This document shows, in pieces, positions 53,173 through 64,000 of a stretch of 64,000 nt of DNA. Position 1 is the stretch's first letter. Every line of letters starts with the position of its first letter. The DNA lies in contig NZ_KQ759763.1 of the NCBI RefSeq assembly GCF_001482195.1, forward strand, positions 1,275,321 through 1,339,320, in the 5' to 3' direction. A program made the position numbers and the translations under genes. The notes under the pieces were generated by a model. It saw nothing but the letters and a program-made list of their open reading frames with translations. It searched no databases and had not been told where the DNA came from. This DNA is from Luteimonas abyssi. Its GTDB lineage: Bacteria > Pseudomonadota > Gammaproteobacteria > Xanthomonadales > Xanthomonadaceae.

Positions 53173-55065
53173 TCAGCGGTAGCCGGCCGCCTGCAGTTCG
53201 AACAGCTCCGCGTAGCGGCCGCCCTGCGCCATCAGCTCGGCGTGCGTACCGCTGGCCTCGATGCGGCCCTGGTCGAGCACCAGGATGCGATCGGCCATGC
53301 GCACGCTGGAGAAACGATGCGAGATCAGCACCGCGGTGCGCCGGTGCGAGAGTTCCTTGAAACGGCGGAACACCTCGTACTCGCTGCGCGCATCCAGCGC
53401 GGCGGTGGGCTCGTCCAGGATCACCACCTGCGCATCGCGCATGTAGGCGCGCGCGATCGCGATCTTCTGCCACTGCCCGCCGGACAGGTCCATGCCGGTC
53501 CGGAAGCGACGGCCGATCAGTTGGTCGTAGCCGCCGGGCAGGCCGTCGATCACTTCGTCGGCCATCGCGCGGTGGGCGGCGTCGTGGATGCGCGCGCGAT
53601 CGTCCATGGCGTCGATCCGGCCGACGCCGATGTTCTCCGCCGCAGTCAGGTGATAGCGCACGAAGTCCTGGAAGATCACCCCGGTGTTGGCGCGCAGGTC
53701 GTCGAGGTCGTAGTCGCGCAGGTCGCGGCCGTCGAGCAGGATGCGGCCCTCGTCCGGGTCGTACAGCCGTGCCAGCAGTTTGACCAGGGTGGTCTTGCCG
53801 GCGCCGTTCTCTCCGACCAGCGCCAGCACCTCGCCGGCGCGCAGTTCGAAATCCAGCTGTCGCACCGCCCAGTGCTCGGCATCCGGATAACGGAAGCCGA
53901 CGTTCTCGAACGCGAAACCGCGCGCGATCGGGCGCGGCACCGGCACCGCGTCGGGCTTGCTGCGGATTTCCGGCTCGATGGCGAAGAACGAGAACAGGTC
54001 GTCCAGGTACATGGCCTGGCCGGCGACCTGCGAGAAGCCCACCAGCAGGCCCTCGAGCAGCTGGCGCAGGCGACGGAAGCTGCCGGCGAGGAAGGTCAGG
54101 TCGCCGATGGTGAAGTCGCCGCGCAGGGTGCGCCAGACGATGTAGGCGTAGGCGACGTAGTAGCCCAGCGTGCCGAGCGCGGCCAGCAGCGTGCCCCAGG
54201 CGGCGCGGCGGCGGGCCAGCGCGCGGTTGGCGCGGTAGAAGCCGTCGGCGAGGGTGCGGTAGCGGCCGATCAGGAATCGGTGCAGATCGAAGATCTTCAC
54301 CTCCTTGGCGGTCTCGACGCTGGCGCCGGTCTGACGTACGTACTCGAGCTGGCGCCGCTCCGGTGTCCACTGGAAGTTGAGCGAATAGCCCAGCGCGTTG
54401 AAGTGCGACTCGCCGATGAAGGCCGGCAGCAGCGCCAATGCCAGCAACAGGATCAGCCAGGGTGCGTAGACCAGCAGGCCGGCGGCGAAGGCGAGCACGG
54501 TGACCGTGTCCTGGGCCTGGCCGAACAGTTGTCCGAGCAGGTTCATCCGGCCCACCGTCTGGCGACGGGCGCGATCGAGCCTGTCCTGCAGTTCCGGATC
54601 CTCGAAGTCCTCCAGGTCCAGCGTGGCGGCATGCTCCATCAGGCGCACGCTGGTGGCGTTGGTGAACAGTTCCGACAACAGGCTCTCGGCGTAGGACACC
54701 ACCCGGCCCAGCAGGTCGGAGACCACCGCCAGAACGAACTCCAGCAGCACCAGCCAGGCGAGGTGGTCGAGCAGGCCGGCCTGCCAGGCGGCCCCGAGGT
54801 CGGCGGGCGCCACGCCGGCACCGGCCAGGCGCACCACTTCGTCGATGATCAGTTTGCCGATGTAGAGCATCGTCACCGGCAGCAGGGCGCGGACCAGGCG
54901 CAGGCCGAGGCTGGTCAGGGTGAGGCCGGGACTGGCGGCCCAGATCTGGCGCAGGAACGGCGGCAGGTTGCGCAGCGCATCGAAGCGTTCGCGCAGGCTG
55001 GGCTGGGCGCTGCGCGACGGCGTGGCCGGGGCGGGCGATGCGGGGGGCGCAGGGGGAGCGGGCAT
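53173..55065 (-). CDS. ABC transporter, fused permease and ATPase (exporter type)
   Basis: This 630-residue half-transporter has an N-terminal Pro/Ala-rich tail, six membrane segments (about 35-350) and a C-terminal nucleotide-binding domain. The latter has Walker A GENGAGKTT (about 411-419), signature LSGGQWQKIAIARA and Walker B VVILDEPTAALD, with the H-loop in VLISHRFSS. It probably acts as a homodimer and exports a lipid, peptide or drug; the substrate is unknown. ATG at 55065 lacks a good ribosome site, so the start is uncertain. It is divergent from smc. Confidence 0.9.
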   Translation of the reverse strand: MPAPPAPPASPAPATPSRSAQPSLRERFDALRNLPPFLRQIWAASPGLTLTSLGLRLVRALLPVTMLYIGKLIIDEVVRLAGAGVAPADLGAAWQAGLLDHLAWLVLLEFVLAVVSDLLGRVVSYAESLLSELFTNATSVRLMEHAATLDLEDFEDPELQDRLDRARRQTVGRMNLLGQLFGQAQDTVTVLAFAAGLLVYAPWLILLLALALLPAFIGESHFNALGYSLNFQWTPERRQLEYVRQTGASVETAKEVKIFDLHRFLIGRYRTLADGFYRANRALARRRAAWGTLLAALGTLGYYVAYAYIVWRTLRGDFTIGDLTFLAGSFRRLRQLLEGLLVGFSQVAGQAMYLDDLFSFFAIEPEIRSKPDAVPVPRPIARGFAFENVGFRYPDAEHWAVRQLDFELRAGEVLALVGENGAGKTTLVKLLARLYDPDEGRILLDGRDLRDYDLDDLRANTGVIFQDFVRYHLTAAENIGVGRIDAMDDRARIHDAAHRAMADEVIDGLPGGYDQLIGRRFRTGMDLSGGQWQKIAIARAYMRDAQVVILDEPTAALDARSEYEVFRRFKELSHRRTAVLISHRFSSVRMADRILVLDQGRIEASGTHAELMAQGGRYAELFELQAAGYR

Positions 55066-55379
55066 CGCGAGATTCTGCACGATGAGGAGGGCGGGTACGC
55101 CCGATGCCGCAGCGCCATCGCGGGATGCGCGTGGCCTGCCGCGCGCGGCGATCGCCGGCGATTCCCGCGCCCCGGAGCGGACCGGGAGGCACGCCCGGTC
55201 CATTCTGGCGCCGGGGGCGCAGCTGCCTGCGCGGACCCGCCACAGGCCCTATACTGCCGGATGGCGCCGCCATCGGCGGGGCCTTGCGCCATCCAAAACA
55301 ACGCGTTACAGAACATTCTTCAACCGGAATCCCACACCAGTGCGGTCCATCCGGGGACCGCAGAGGCACCCACTGCCGC
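55066..55379. other. 314-bp divergent region between ABC exporter and smc
   Basis: It must hold the promoters of both genes. TATACT (55250-55255) is a possible plus-strand -10 element, without a recognisable -35 at normal spacing. The AT-richer stretch around 55290-55325 is the other candidate. No gene was recognised. Confidence 0.4.
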
Positions 55380-58300
55380 ATGCGCCTGTCCACGATCAAG
55401 CTCGCCGGATTCAAGTCCTTCGTCGATCCCACCACGCTGCACCTGCCGACCAACATGACCGGCGTGGTCGGTCCGAACGGGTGCGGCAAGTCGAACATCA
55501 TCGACGCGGTGCGCTGGGTCATGGGCGAGAGCACCGCCAGCCGGCTCAGGGGCGATTCGCTGACCGACGTGATCTTCTCCGGCTCCACCGCGCGCAAGCC
55601 GGTGTCGCAGGCGATGGTCGAACTGATCTTCGACAACGCCGACCACACCATCACCGGCGAGTACGCCTCGTTCAACGAGATCTCGGTCAAGCGCACGGTC
55701 AGCCGCGACGGCCAGAGCGCCTACTACCTCAACGGCACCAAGGTCCGCCGCCGCGACATCACCGATCTGTTCCTCGGCACCGGCCTGGGGCCGCGCAGCT
55801 ACTCGATCATCGAGCAGGGCATGATCAGCCAGATCATCGAGGCCCGGCCCGAGGACCTGCGCGTGCATCTGGAGGAGGCCGCCGGCATCTCCAAGTACAA
55901 GGAGCGCCGCCGCGAGACCGAGACCCGCATCCGCCACACCCGCGAGAACCTGGATCGCCTGAACGACCTTCGCGAGGAAGTGGGCAAACAGCTCCAGCAC
56001 CTGGCCCGGCAGGCGAAGCAGGCCGAGCAGTACACCGCCATCCAGGCGGAGCGGAAGATCCGAGACGCCGAGTGGAAGGCGCTGGAGTTCCGCACCCTGG
56101 ACCGCGAACTGCAGGCGCTTCGCGAGGGCCTGGCGCAGGAAGAGACGCGGCTGGAGCAGTTGGTCGCCGAGCAGCGCGACGCCGAACGCCGGATCGAGAC
56201 CGGGCGCGTGCGCCAGCAGGAGGCCGGCGAGGCGCTGGCCAAGGCGCAGGCCACCGTCTACGAAGTGGCCGGCAGCCTGGCCCGCATCGAACAGCAGATC
56301 GCCCACCAGCGCGATCTGTCCGCGCGTCTGCACCGTGCCCGCGACGAGACCGCGAACGCCCTGGCGGAGATCGGTGCCCACATCAGCGGCGACCAGCAGC
56401 GACTGGACGCGCTGCAGACGGCCATGATCGATGCCGAGCCGCGCCTGGAGGCCTTGCGCGCCGAGGACGAGGATCGCCAGGAGGCCCTGCGCGAGGCGGA
56501 GGCCGCGCTGGCCGACTGGCAGCAACGCTGGGAAGCCCACGCGCGCGAGACCGCCGAGGCGACGCGCGCGGCCGAGGTCGAACGGACCCGGACCGATTAC
56601 CTGGACAAGCAATCGCTGGAGGCGGACCGCCGCCGCGAGCAGTTGCAGGCCGAGCGCGCGGGGCTGGATGTGGATGCGCTGGCGGAAAGCTTCGCCGGGA
56701 TCGAGCAGCGCCACGAGGAGCAGCGCCTGTCGCTGGACACCCTCGGCGAGGATGTCGAAACCCGCAAGCAGGCCGCGCTGGCGCTTCAGGATGAGCAACG
56801 TGGCGCGCAGGACGCGCTGGCGGAGGTGCGCAAGCGCGCCCAGGAAGCCCGTGGTCGGTTGTCGTCGCTGGAGACGCTGCAGCACGCCGCGCTCGGTCAG
56901 GAACAGGGCGCGGCCGTCGAATGGCTGCGCCGGCACGGCCTGGACGGCTCGACCCGCGTGGGCGAGCGGCTGCAGGTGGAGGCGGGTTGGGAGAACGCGG
57001 TCGAGGGTGCGCTCGGGCAATTGATCGAGGGCGTGCTCGTCGAGGCTCCGGAGGCGCTGGTCGAGGCCCTGGCCGATCTCGGCGAGGGGCGTCTCGCCCT
57101 GGTGTCGTCCGCGACCGACGCTGGCGCAGCGGCCTTCGCGCCGACCTCGCTGGCGGCGAAGGTGCAGGGGCCGCTGGCGATCCGTCGCCTGCTCGCGCGC
57201 CTGCACGTGGCCGAGACCCTGGCCGATGCGCGCGCGCTGCAGGCCGGACTGCCGGACGGCGACTCCGTCATCACCCGCAACGGCGAGCGTCTGGGCGCCG
57301 GCTGGGTGCGTGTGCTGCGTTCGGGGGCCGCCAAGCAGGGCGCGCTGCTGCGCGAACGCGAGATCCAGTCGCTGCGGGCGGAAATCGAAAGTCTGCAGGA
57401 CCGCGAGGCCGAGCTCGAAGAGGCGGCGGTGCAGCGTCGCGAGCGCCTGCTGGCCGCCGAGCAGGCGCGCGAGGAGGCGCAGCGCCAGCTCTATGTCGCC
57501 CATCGCGCCGCCTCGGAGCTGGCCGGCCAGCTGCAGAGCCAGCAGGGTCGGCTGGATGCCGCGCGCAACCGCATCGAGCGCATCGATGCCGAACTCGAAC
57601 AGTTGATCGAAGCCCTCGACGGTGCCGGCACGCAATCGCGCGAAGCGCGCGCGCGGCTCGACGACGCGGTCGAGCGCATGGCCGAGCAGGAGCAGGCACG
57701 CGGTGCGCTGGAAGCCGAGCGCGCCGCCCTGGTGCAGGCCCGGGACACCGCCCGCGATGCCGCCCGCGCCTCGCGCGATGCCGCGCACGCGCTGGCGCTG
57801 AGCCTGGAATCGCAGCGGGCCCAGGTCACCGGGCTGACCCAGGCGCTGGAGCGCATGGGCAGCCAGCGCGGCCAGCTCGACAGCCGGCTGGAGGACATCA
57901 CCGTCCAGCTCAGCGACGGCGACGCGCCGGTCGGCGACCTGGAAGAACAGCGTCAGGCGGCGCTGGAGCAGCGGGTGGTGGCCGATGGCGCATTGTCCGA
58001 GGCGCGCTCCGCGCTGGACGGCATCGAGAACGAGTTGCGTGGTTTCGAGCAGACACGCCAGCAGCGCGATGCGCATGCGCTCGCCCAGCGCGAGGCGATC
58101 TCGCAGCGCCGGCTCGACCAGCAGGCGCTGGTGATCCGCGCGCAACAGCTGTCCGCGGCGGTGACCGAGGCCGGCTACGAGGTCGAGAAGGTGCTGGCGG
58201 AGGTCGCCGAGGATGCCCGCGCACCGGTCTGGGAAAAGACCGTGGCCGATCTCGACGCGAAGCTGCGCCGCCTCGAGCCGGTGAATCTCGCCGCGATCCA

Positions 58301-58889
58301 GGAGCACGCCGAGGCCGCCCAGCGCAAGGAATACCTGGACAGCCAGGACGCCGATCTCAACAGCGCCCTGGAGACGCTGGAGGACGCGATCCGCAAGATC
58401 GACCGCGAGACCCGTGGCCGGTTCAAGGAAACCTTCGACCGCGTCAACGCCGGCGTGCAGGAGCTCTATCCGCGCCTGTTCGGTGGCGGCCATGCCTACC
58501 TCGAGCTGACCAGCGACGACCTGCTGGATGCCGGCGTGGCGATCATGGCGCGCCCGCCGGGCAAGCGCGTGTCCAGTATCTCGCTGCTGTCGGGTGGCGA
58601 GAAGGCGATGACCGCGGTGGCCCTGGTGTTCGCGATCTTCCGCCTCAACCCGGCGCCGTTCTGCCTGCTCGACGAAGTGGATGCGCCGCTGGACGAGGCC
58701 AATGTCGGGCGCTTCACCGCGATGGTCACCGAGATGAGCGAGCAGGTGCAGTTCCTGTTCGTCAGCCACAACAAGGCGACGATGGAAGCCGCACATCAGC
58801 TCAGTGGCGTTACCATGCGCGAGCCGGGCGTGAGCCGGCTGGTGTCGGTCGACCTGGCCGAGGCCGCGCGCCTGGCCGGTGCGGCCTGA
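55380..58889 (+). CDS. smc: chromosome segregation ATPase SMC
   Basis: This 1169-residue protein has the N-terminal ATPase head with Walker A GPNGCGKSN (about 32-40), the first coiled coil (about 170-490), a hinge (about 510-640, with LEVEA...GWENAVEGALGQLIEGVL), the second coiled coil (about 660-1020) and the C-terminal head. The head has signature LLSGGEKAM (about 1070) and Walker B FCLLDEVDAPLD. SMC dimers with ScpA/ScpB hold and compact DNA for segregation. scpA/scpB are not here. It begins the block smc-zipA-nucleotidyltransferase-ligA. The very long antisense frame across it is an artefact of high GC. Confidence 0.97.
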   Translation: MRLSTIKLAGFKSFVDPTTLHLPTNMTGVVGPNGCGKSNIIDAVRWVMGESTASRLRGDSLTDVIFSGSTARKPVSQAMVELIFDNADHTITGEYASFNEISVKRTVSRDGQSAYYLNGTKVRRRDITDLFLGTGLGPRSYSIIEQGMISQIIEARPEDLRVHLEEAAGISKYKERRRETETRIRHTRENLDRLNDLREEVGKQLQHLARQAKQAEQYTAIQAERKIRDAEWKALEFRTLDRELQALREGLAQEETRLEQLVAEQRDAERRIETGRVRQQEAGEALAKAQATVYEVAGSLARIEQQIAHQRDLSARLHRARDETANALAEIGAHISGDQQRLDALQTAMIDAEPRLEALRAEDEDRQEALREAEAALADWQQRWEAHARETAEATRAAEVERTRTDYLDKQSLEADRRREQLQAERAGLDVDALAESFAGIEQRHEEQRLSLDTLGEDVETRKQAALALQDEQRGAQDALAEVRKRAQEARGRLSSLETLQHAALGQEQGAAVEWLRRHGLDGSTRVGERLQVEAGWENAVEGALGQLIEGVLVEAPEALVEALADLGEGRLALVSSATDAGAAAFAPTSLAAKVQGPLAIRRLLARLHVAETLADARALQAGLPDGDSVITRNGERLGAGWVRVLRSGAAKQGALLREREIQSLRAEIESLQDREAELEEAAVQRRERLLAAEQAREEAQRQLYVAHRAASELAGQLQSQQGRLDAARNRIERIDAELEQLIEALDGAGTQSREARARLDDAVERMAEQEQARGALEAERAALVQARDTARDAARASRDAAHALALSLESQRAQVTGLTQALERMGSQRGQLDSRLEDITVQLSDGDAPVGDLEEQRQAALEQRVVADGALSEARSALDGIENELRGFEQTRQQRDAHALAQREAISQRRLDQQALVIRAQQLSAAVTEAGYEVEKVLAEVAEDARAPVWEKTVADLDAKLRRLEPVNLAAIQEHAEAAQRKEYLDSQDADLNSALETLEDAIRKIDRETRGRFKETFDRVNAGVQELYPRLFGGGHAYLELTSDDLLDAGVAIMARPPGKRVSSISLLSGGEKAMTAVALVFAIFRLNPAPFCLLDEVDAPLDEANVGRFTAMVTEMSEQVQFLFVSHNKATMEAAHQLSGVTMREPGVSRLVSVDLAEAARLAGAA

Positions 58890-58948
58890 GCCGCTTCGCG
58901 TACGTGGATGACCATGTGCACCGTTGATGACACAAGGGAGAGAGTTCG

Positions 58949-59707
58949 ATGTCCGACGCCGGGCTGATGCGGATCGGGATTGCGATCGCAGGCGTGATCC
59001 TCTTCGCCGCGATCTGGTACTTCGGGACCCGGCCACGTCAGGGCGGGGGACGCCGGGTGCACCACGACGAGCGCGGCGGGAACGGCGAACGCGACCGCAT
59101 GGAGCCCACGCTGGGTGCCCAGATCGAGCAGGAGCTCGACGCCGCGGAGTCGCCGGCCGAAGAAGCCCGGGCGCCCGAGGAACTCGACCTGTTCGACGAC
59201 GCCGTCGGCGAGCCGGCCACGCCGAACGCCGAGCTCGGCCGTCGGGTCAGCGAGGATTTCGACAAGATCGTCACCCTGTACATCGCCGCGCGTGCCGGCG
59301 AGGTGCTGCGCGGGCCGGACATCGTGGTCGCGGCGGAGAAGGCCGGCCTGACCTACGGCCACATGAACGTGTTCCACCGGCTGGTGGAAGGCCATCCGGA
59401 ACGCGGACCGATCTTCAGCGTCGCCAACATCCGCAAGCCCGGCAGCTTCGAGATGTCCGAGATCCAGGCGCTGGAGACTCCGGCGATCGCCTTCTTCCTG
59501 ACCCTGCCGGCACCGGTCAGCGCGCTCGATGCCTGGGAGATGATGCAGCCCACCGCACAGCGCATGGCGGAGTTGCTCGGCGGCGTGCTGCTGGACGAAC
59601 AGCGCAATGCCCTGGGCCGCCAGCGCATCGCCCACATCCGCGACGAGCTGCGCGCCTACGACCGCGAGCGCGAAGCGCCGCCGGTGACCCGCAGCCCGCG
59701 CTGGTAA
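58949..59707 (+). CDS. zipA: cell division protein ZipA
   Basis: This 252-residue protein has an N-terminal membrane helix (about 7-25), a basic then acidic linker (about 28-100), and a C-terminal ZipA domain (about 105-235). The ZipA domain holds FDKIVTLYIAARAGEVLRG, LTYGHMNVFHRLVEG and NIRKPGSFEMSEI. ZipA anchors the FtsZ ring to the inner membrane early in division. GGGAGAG upstream supports the ATG. It follows smc by 59 bp and precedes ligA by one gene, an order conserved in Xanthomonadaceae, though a nucleotidyltransferase-fold gene intervenes here. Confidence 0.95.
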   Translation: MSDAGLMRIGIAIAGVILFAAIWYFGTRPRQGGGRRVHHDERGGNGERDRMEPTLGAQIEQELDAAESPAEEARAPEELDLFDDAVGEPATPNAELGRRVSEDFDKIVTLYIAARAGEVLRGPDIVVAAEKAGLTYGHMNVFHRLVEGHPERGPIFSVANIRKPGSFEMSEIQALETPAIAFFLTLPAPVSALDAWEMMQPTAQRMAELLGGVLLDEQRNALGRQRIAHIRDELRAYDREREAPPVTRSPRW

Positions 59708-59725
59708 CCGGGCGCGGCGGGCACA

Positions 59726-62850
<3,125 letters not shown>

Positions 62851-62980
62851 GGACCGCGCACGTCGCCGGTGCCGCGGAGCCTGCGGCGAGCGCCGGCGAT
62901 GTCACGCGCGCGGCCGAGCTGCACGCGGCGGCCGTGCCTGCGGCCGCGCATGGCCGGCGCCTCGATTCGGCCGTCATCCG

Positions 62981-63973
62981 GTGAGCGACTGGCAGCCCTC
63001 GGCATCGCTGGACACCCTGCGCCTGCGCGCTCGCCTCAACGCATCGTTGCGCGACTTCTTCGCCACCCGCGGCGTGCTGGAAGTCGAAACGCCGGTGCTG
63101 TCGGCGGCCGGCAACACCGAGCCCAACATCGCGTCGTTCTCGTTGGCCTTCAGCGGTCACCGCGACGCCGGGCCGTCGCAGCGCTGGCTGCGGACCTCGC
63201 CGGAGTATCCGCTCAAGCGATTGCTCGCGGCCGGTCTCGGCGATTGCTACGAACTCGGCCGCGTGTTCCGCGACGGCGAGGCAGGCGGCCGGCACAACCC
63301 GGAGTTCACCATGCTGGAGTGGTACCGGGTGGGCTGGGATCATCGTCGCCTGGCCGAGGAAGCCGCGCTGTTGGTGCAGAGCGCGCTGCGCCTGGTCGGG
63401 CGGTCGGCCGGTGTCCGGCATGTGTCGTACCGCGGGTTGTTCCGGGAAGCGCTGGGCCTGGACCCGATGCGTGCGGACGTGCCGGTGCTGCGCGAGGCGC
63501 TCGGCGACATCGGCGTCGTCGACGCCGCCGGCCTGACGCGCGACGACTGGCTCGACCTGCTGATGTCGCATCGCATCCAGCCGCAGTTCGCCGCGGACCA
63601 GTTGCTGGTCCTGCACGACTATCCGGCCTCGCAATGCATGCTGGCCCGGGTGCGCGACGACGACGGCGATCCGCACGACCCGGTGCCGGTCGCCGAGCGG
63701 TTCGAGCTGTTCCTCGGCCCGCTGGAACTGGCGAACGGCTATCACGAGCTGGCGGACGCGGCCGAGCAGGGCGCGCGGTTCGAACGGGAGCGTGCCGCAC
63801 GCGCCACGCGGGGCGATGCGCTGCCGCCGGTCGATACGCGGCTGCTCGCGGCGCTGGACGCGGGCCTGCCCGATTGCGCCGGTGTGGCGCTGGGTGTGGA
63901 TCGTCTGCTGATGGCACTGCTGGGAACGGTTTGCATCGCCGATGTCGTCGCGTTCGATTTCCGGCGCGCCTGA
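62981..63973 (+). CDS. epmA: elongation factor P--(R)-beta-lysine ligase EpmA (GTG start)
   Basis: This 330-residue protein is a truncated class II lysyl-tRNA synthetase-like enzyme, without the anticodon-binding domain. It has motif 1 (FFATRGVLEVETPVL), motif 2 (YELGRVFRDGEAGGRHNPEFTMLEWY, positions about 86-111) and motif 3 (GVALGVDRLLMALLG, about 299-313). EpmA attaches (R)-beta-lysine to EF-P with EpmB, easing translation of polyproline stretches. efp and epmB are not in the window. The GTG at 62981 starts the conserved region, 130 bp after ligA; a short frame between (62847-62984) is not convincing. Confidence 0.94.
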   Translation: MSDWQPSASLDTLRLRARLNASLRDFFATRGVLEVETPVLSAAGNTEPNIASFSLAFSGHRDAGPSQRWLRTSPEYPLKRLLAAGLGDCYELGRVFRDGEAGGRHNPEFTMLEWYRVGWDHRRLAEEAALLVQSALRLVGRSAGVRHVSYRGLFREALGLDPMRADVPVLREALGDIGVVDAAGLTRDDWLDLLMSHRIQPQFAADQLLVLHDYPASQCMLARVRDDDGDPHDPVPVAERFELFLGPLELANGYHELADAAEQGARFERERAARATRGDALPPVDTRLLAALDAGLPDCAGVALGVDRLLMALLGTVCIADVVAFDFRRA

Positions 63974-64000
63974 GCGCGTTCCGCGCCCATTTGTCGAAAT

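Noticed and set aside
55320-59036. 1238-codon open frame on the minus strand
   Set aside because: Antisense to smc; the periodic Leu/Gln/Arg content mirrors the coiled coil of SMC read backwards.

Overview
The window is a chromosomal segment of a very GC-rich (about 70%) gammaproteobacterium. The gene content points to the Xanthomonadaceae/Lysobacteraceae (Luteimonas, Lysobacter, Xanthomonas relatives). The evidence is an smc-zipA-ligA block with an oversized LigA, a MetX-type acyltransferase, a Uup-type ABC-F protein, DUF6164 and PA2169-type small proteins, and many secreted peptidases and lipoproteins. The genus is an inference. The high GC produces very long antisense ORFs over almost every gene; these were discarded.

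Left end (1-8.8 kb): the edge of a type VI secretion (T6SS) locus. It carries a PAAR spike-tip protein, a membrane protein whose soluble part looks like a degenerate ketosynthase (thiolase) fold, TssM, TagF, an OmpA-family protein with a BON-like domain, and a convergent TssA. The remaining core genes are not in the window.

8.8-19.2 kb: an AraC-type regulator divergent from an RND efflux adaptor/permease pair, with three copies of a 10-mer between them; a Tat-exported NmrA-like protein; tRNA-Leu(CAA); a thiol dioxygenase and a MetX-type succinyltransferase, suggesting sulfur amino acid metabolism; and a DUF998 membrane protein coupled to an HD-family protein.

19.4-33.9 kb: SlyD, a secreted S9 peptidase, a PA2169-family protein, DUF6164, an MFS transporter, two tandem paralogous lipoproteins, an ArsR regulator divergent from a periplasmic M17 aminopeptidase, TrhO, a flavin-binding stress protein, a class-I amidotransferase and a DEAD-box helicase.

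34-53 kb: SelO, the ABC-F protein Uup, a glutathione S-transferase with a TTG start, a minus-strand envelope group (MliC-like and YbaY-like lipoproteins, an exported endonuclease/exonuclease/phosphatase, an M14 carboxypeptidase), a rhomboid protease, a histone H1-like protein, a GNAT protein, a cold shock protein, a DUF3298 lipoprotein, a sirtuin, an exported M3 peptidase, glutathione peroxidase, ferredoxin-NADP reductase, DUF488, and a large Pro/Thr-rich protein of unknown function.

53-64 kb: an ABC exporter, then smc, zipA, a nucleotidyltransferase-fold gene, ligA and epmA, which is a housekeeping block for chromosome segregation, division, replication and EF-P modification. No insertion sequence, prophage, integrase or CRISPR array was seen. 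The least explained items are the ketosynthase-like T6SS protein, the Pro/Thr-rich protein at 51.6-52.9 kb and the tandem lipoproteins at 25-26.6 kb.
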